Shown piece by piece: positions 13,044 through 13,669 of a DNA stretch of 13,669 bases. The translations under genes and the position numbers were made by a program. The notes below the pieces were generated by a model. It searched no databases, had not been told where the DNA came from, and saw nothing but the letters and a program-made list of their open reading frames with translations. This DNA comes from an uncultured Actinomycetes bacterium. GTDB taxonomy: Bacteria; Actinomycetota; Actinomycetes; Nanopelagicales; Nanopelagicaceae. Each line of letters opens with the position of its first letter. The first letter of the stretch is position 1. The stretch is from NCBI GenBank assembly GCA_903899145.1, contig CAIUHY010000004.1:1-13669 (forward strand), in the 5' to 3' direction.

Positions 13044-13669
13044 GTGAGCCTATCTATTGGAATCGTCGGTCTGCCCAATGTGGGAAAGTCGACCCTTTTT
13101 AACGCTCTCACCAAAAACAACGTGCTGGCAGCTAACTATCCATTTGCAACCATCGAGCCAAACGTTGGAGTTGTGGGCGTTCCAGATGCGCGCCTAGCAA
13201 AGCTTGCAGAGATCTTTACCTCAGAAAAACTCTTACCCGCCGCCGTCTCCTTTGTTGATATCGCAGGAATCGTAAAAGGTGCCTCTGAAGGTGCTGGTCT
13301 TGGAAATAAGTTCCTCGCTAATATTCGTGAGAGCGATGCGATCTGCCAGGTCATTCGAGTCTTCAATGATGATGATGTTGTTCACGTAGATGGACGCGTT
13401 GACCCAGCAGAAGATATTGCAACGATTAATACTGAGCTTTGTTTAGCTGATCTGCAAACAGTTGAGAAGGCAATTCCTCGTTTGGAGAAAGAAGCTCGGA
13501 CAAATAAAGAGCGCGCACCTCTTCTCGCTGCCACACTTGAAGCCCAAAAAATTCTCAATGATGGAAAGCTCCTTGCTGCATCCAAGATCGATCTTGAACT
13601 CATTCATGAGTTGCAGCTATTGACTGCCAAGCCTTTCCTTTATGTATTCAATGTTGACGCTGCAGAGCT
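13044..13669 (+). CDS. ychF: Ribosome-binding ATPase YchF (OLA1/Obg family), N-terminal 208 residues
   Basis: YchF is a P-loop protein that binds ribosomes and, unusually for the Obg family, hydrolyses ATP. The start is GTG 13044, giving MSLSIGIVGLPNVGKSTLFN with the Walker A (G1) at residues 9-16, where homologues also begin. YPFATIEPNVGVV is the switch I/G2 region, and FVDIAGIVKGASEGAGLGNKFLANIRE is the G3 region with the hydrophobic residue replacing catalytic Gln, as expected for YchF. VRVFNDDDVVHV-type sequence and the coiled-coil insertion (about 130-185) follow. At the very end, LYVFNVDAAE occupies the G4 position, where YchF proteins usually show NxxE; here the fourth residue is Ala. 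The gene is cut by the window edge. TAGGCT lies nine nt upstream of the GTG. Confidence 0.95.
   Translation, partial: MSLSIGIVGLPNVGKSTLFNALTKNNVLAANYPFATIEPNVGVVGVPDARLAKLAEIFTSEKLLPAAVSFVDIAGIVKGASEGAGLGNKFLANIRESDAICQVIRVFNDDDVVHVDGRVDPAEDIATINTELCLADLQTVEKAIPRLEKEARTNKERAPLLAATLEAQKILNDGKLLAASKIDLELIHELQLLTAKPFLYVFNVDAAE

Noticed and set aside
1..13669. tRNA, rRNA, CRISPR array, insertion sequence or prophage
   Set aside because: Nothing resembling these was seen on either strand; nearly all sequence is accounted for by housekeeping-type genes.

Overview
The window reads as a dense, low-to-moderate-GC actinobacterial chromosome segment with almost no spacer DNA. The gene families are actinobacterial: DUF4307, DUF3817, DUF6542, a PIN-PhoH fusion (PhoH2), a short-chain-type Z-isoprenyl diphosphate synthase and a DrrAB-type exporter. 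Their order resembles the Mycobacterium tuberculosis Rv1080c-Rv1112 neighbourhood as I remember it (greA, DUF4307, small membrane protein, uppS-like, phoH2, fumarase, xseB, xseA, ispH, DUF6542, ychF). AT-rich codon use, gene overlaps and tiny spacers fit a streamlined actinobacterium such as the freshwater acI / Nanopelagicales group. That placement is inference.

Layout. Positions 1-276 (minus) hold the N-terminus of a DHA2-type MFS drug exporter. It is divergent from a DrrA/DrrB ABC exporter pair (389-2160, plus), with a 14-bp palindrome midway between the two start codons. Positions 2162-3050 (minus) carry DUF4307 followed by greA. Positions 3086-5065 (plus) carry a 48-residue membrane protein, SURF1, DUF3817 and a cis-prenyltransferase. 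PhoH2 follows (about 5228-6556), with a 42-codon ORF overlapping its start in another frame. Next comes a 261-bp leader rich in inverted repeats, in front of a secreted SLT-type cell-wall hydrolase (6818-7393). A minus-strand run xseA-xseB-class I fumarase (10435 back to 7395) is divergent from ispH (10469-11422). DUF6542 and rmuC lie on minus (11402-12992), and the 5' part of ychF on plus runs off the end (13044 onward).

Themes. Isoprenoid and envelope functions (ispH, cis-prenyltransferase, SLT hydrolase), DNA and RNA maintenance (xseAB, rmuC, greA, phoH2) and respiration (SURF1, fumarase) are interleaved, mostly as housekeeping genes. Several start codons have a TAnnnT-like -10 hexamer ending 6-7 nt upstream and no convincing Shine-Dalgarno, which suggests leaderless transcripts. 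The SLT gene is the opposite case: a strong AAGGAG site and a long structured leader.

The three places most worth a second look are the leader at 6589-6817, with three copies of one 9-mer that permit mutually exclusive pairing; the small ORF overlapping the PhoH2 start, in the position of the PhoAT antitoxin described for mycobacterial PhoH2; and the two 33-35 bp divergent promoters. No tRNA, rRNA, CRISPR array, insertion sequence or phage gene was seen, and no gene-free stretch exceeds 300 bp.
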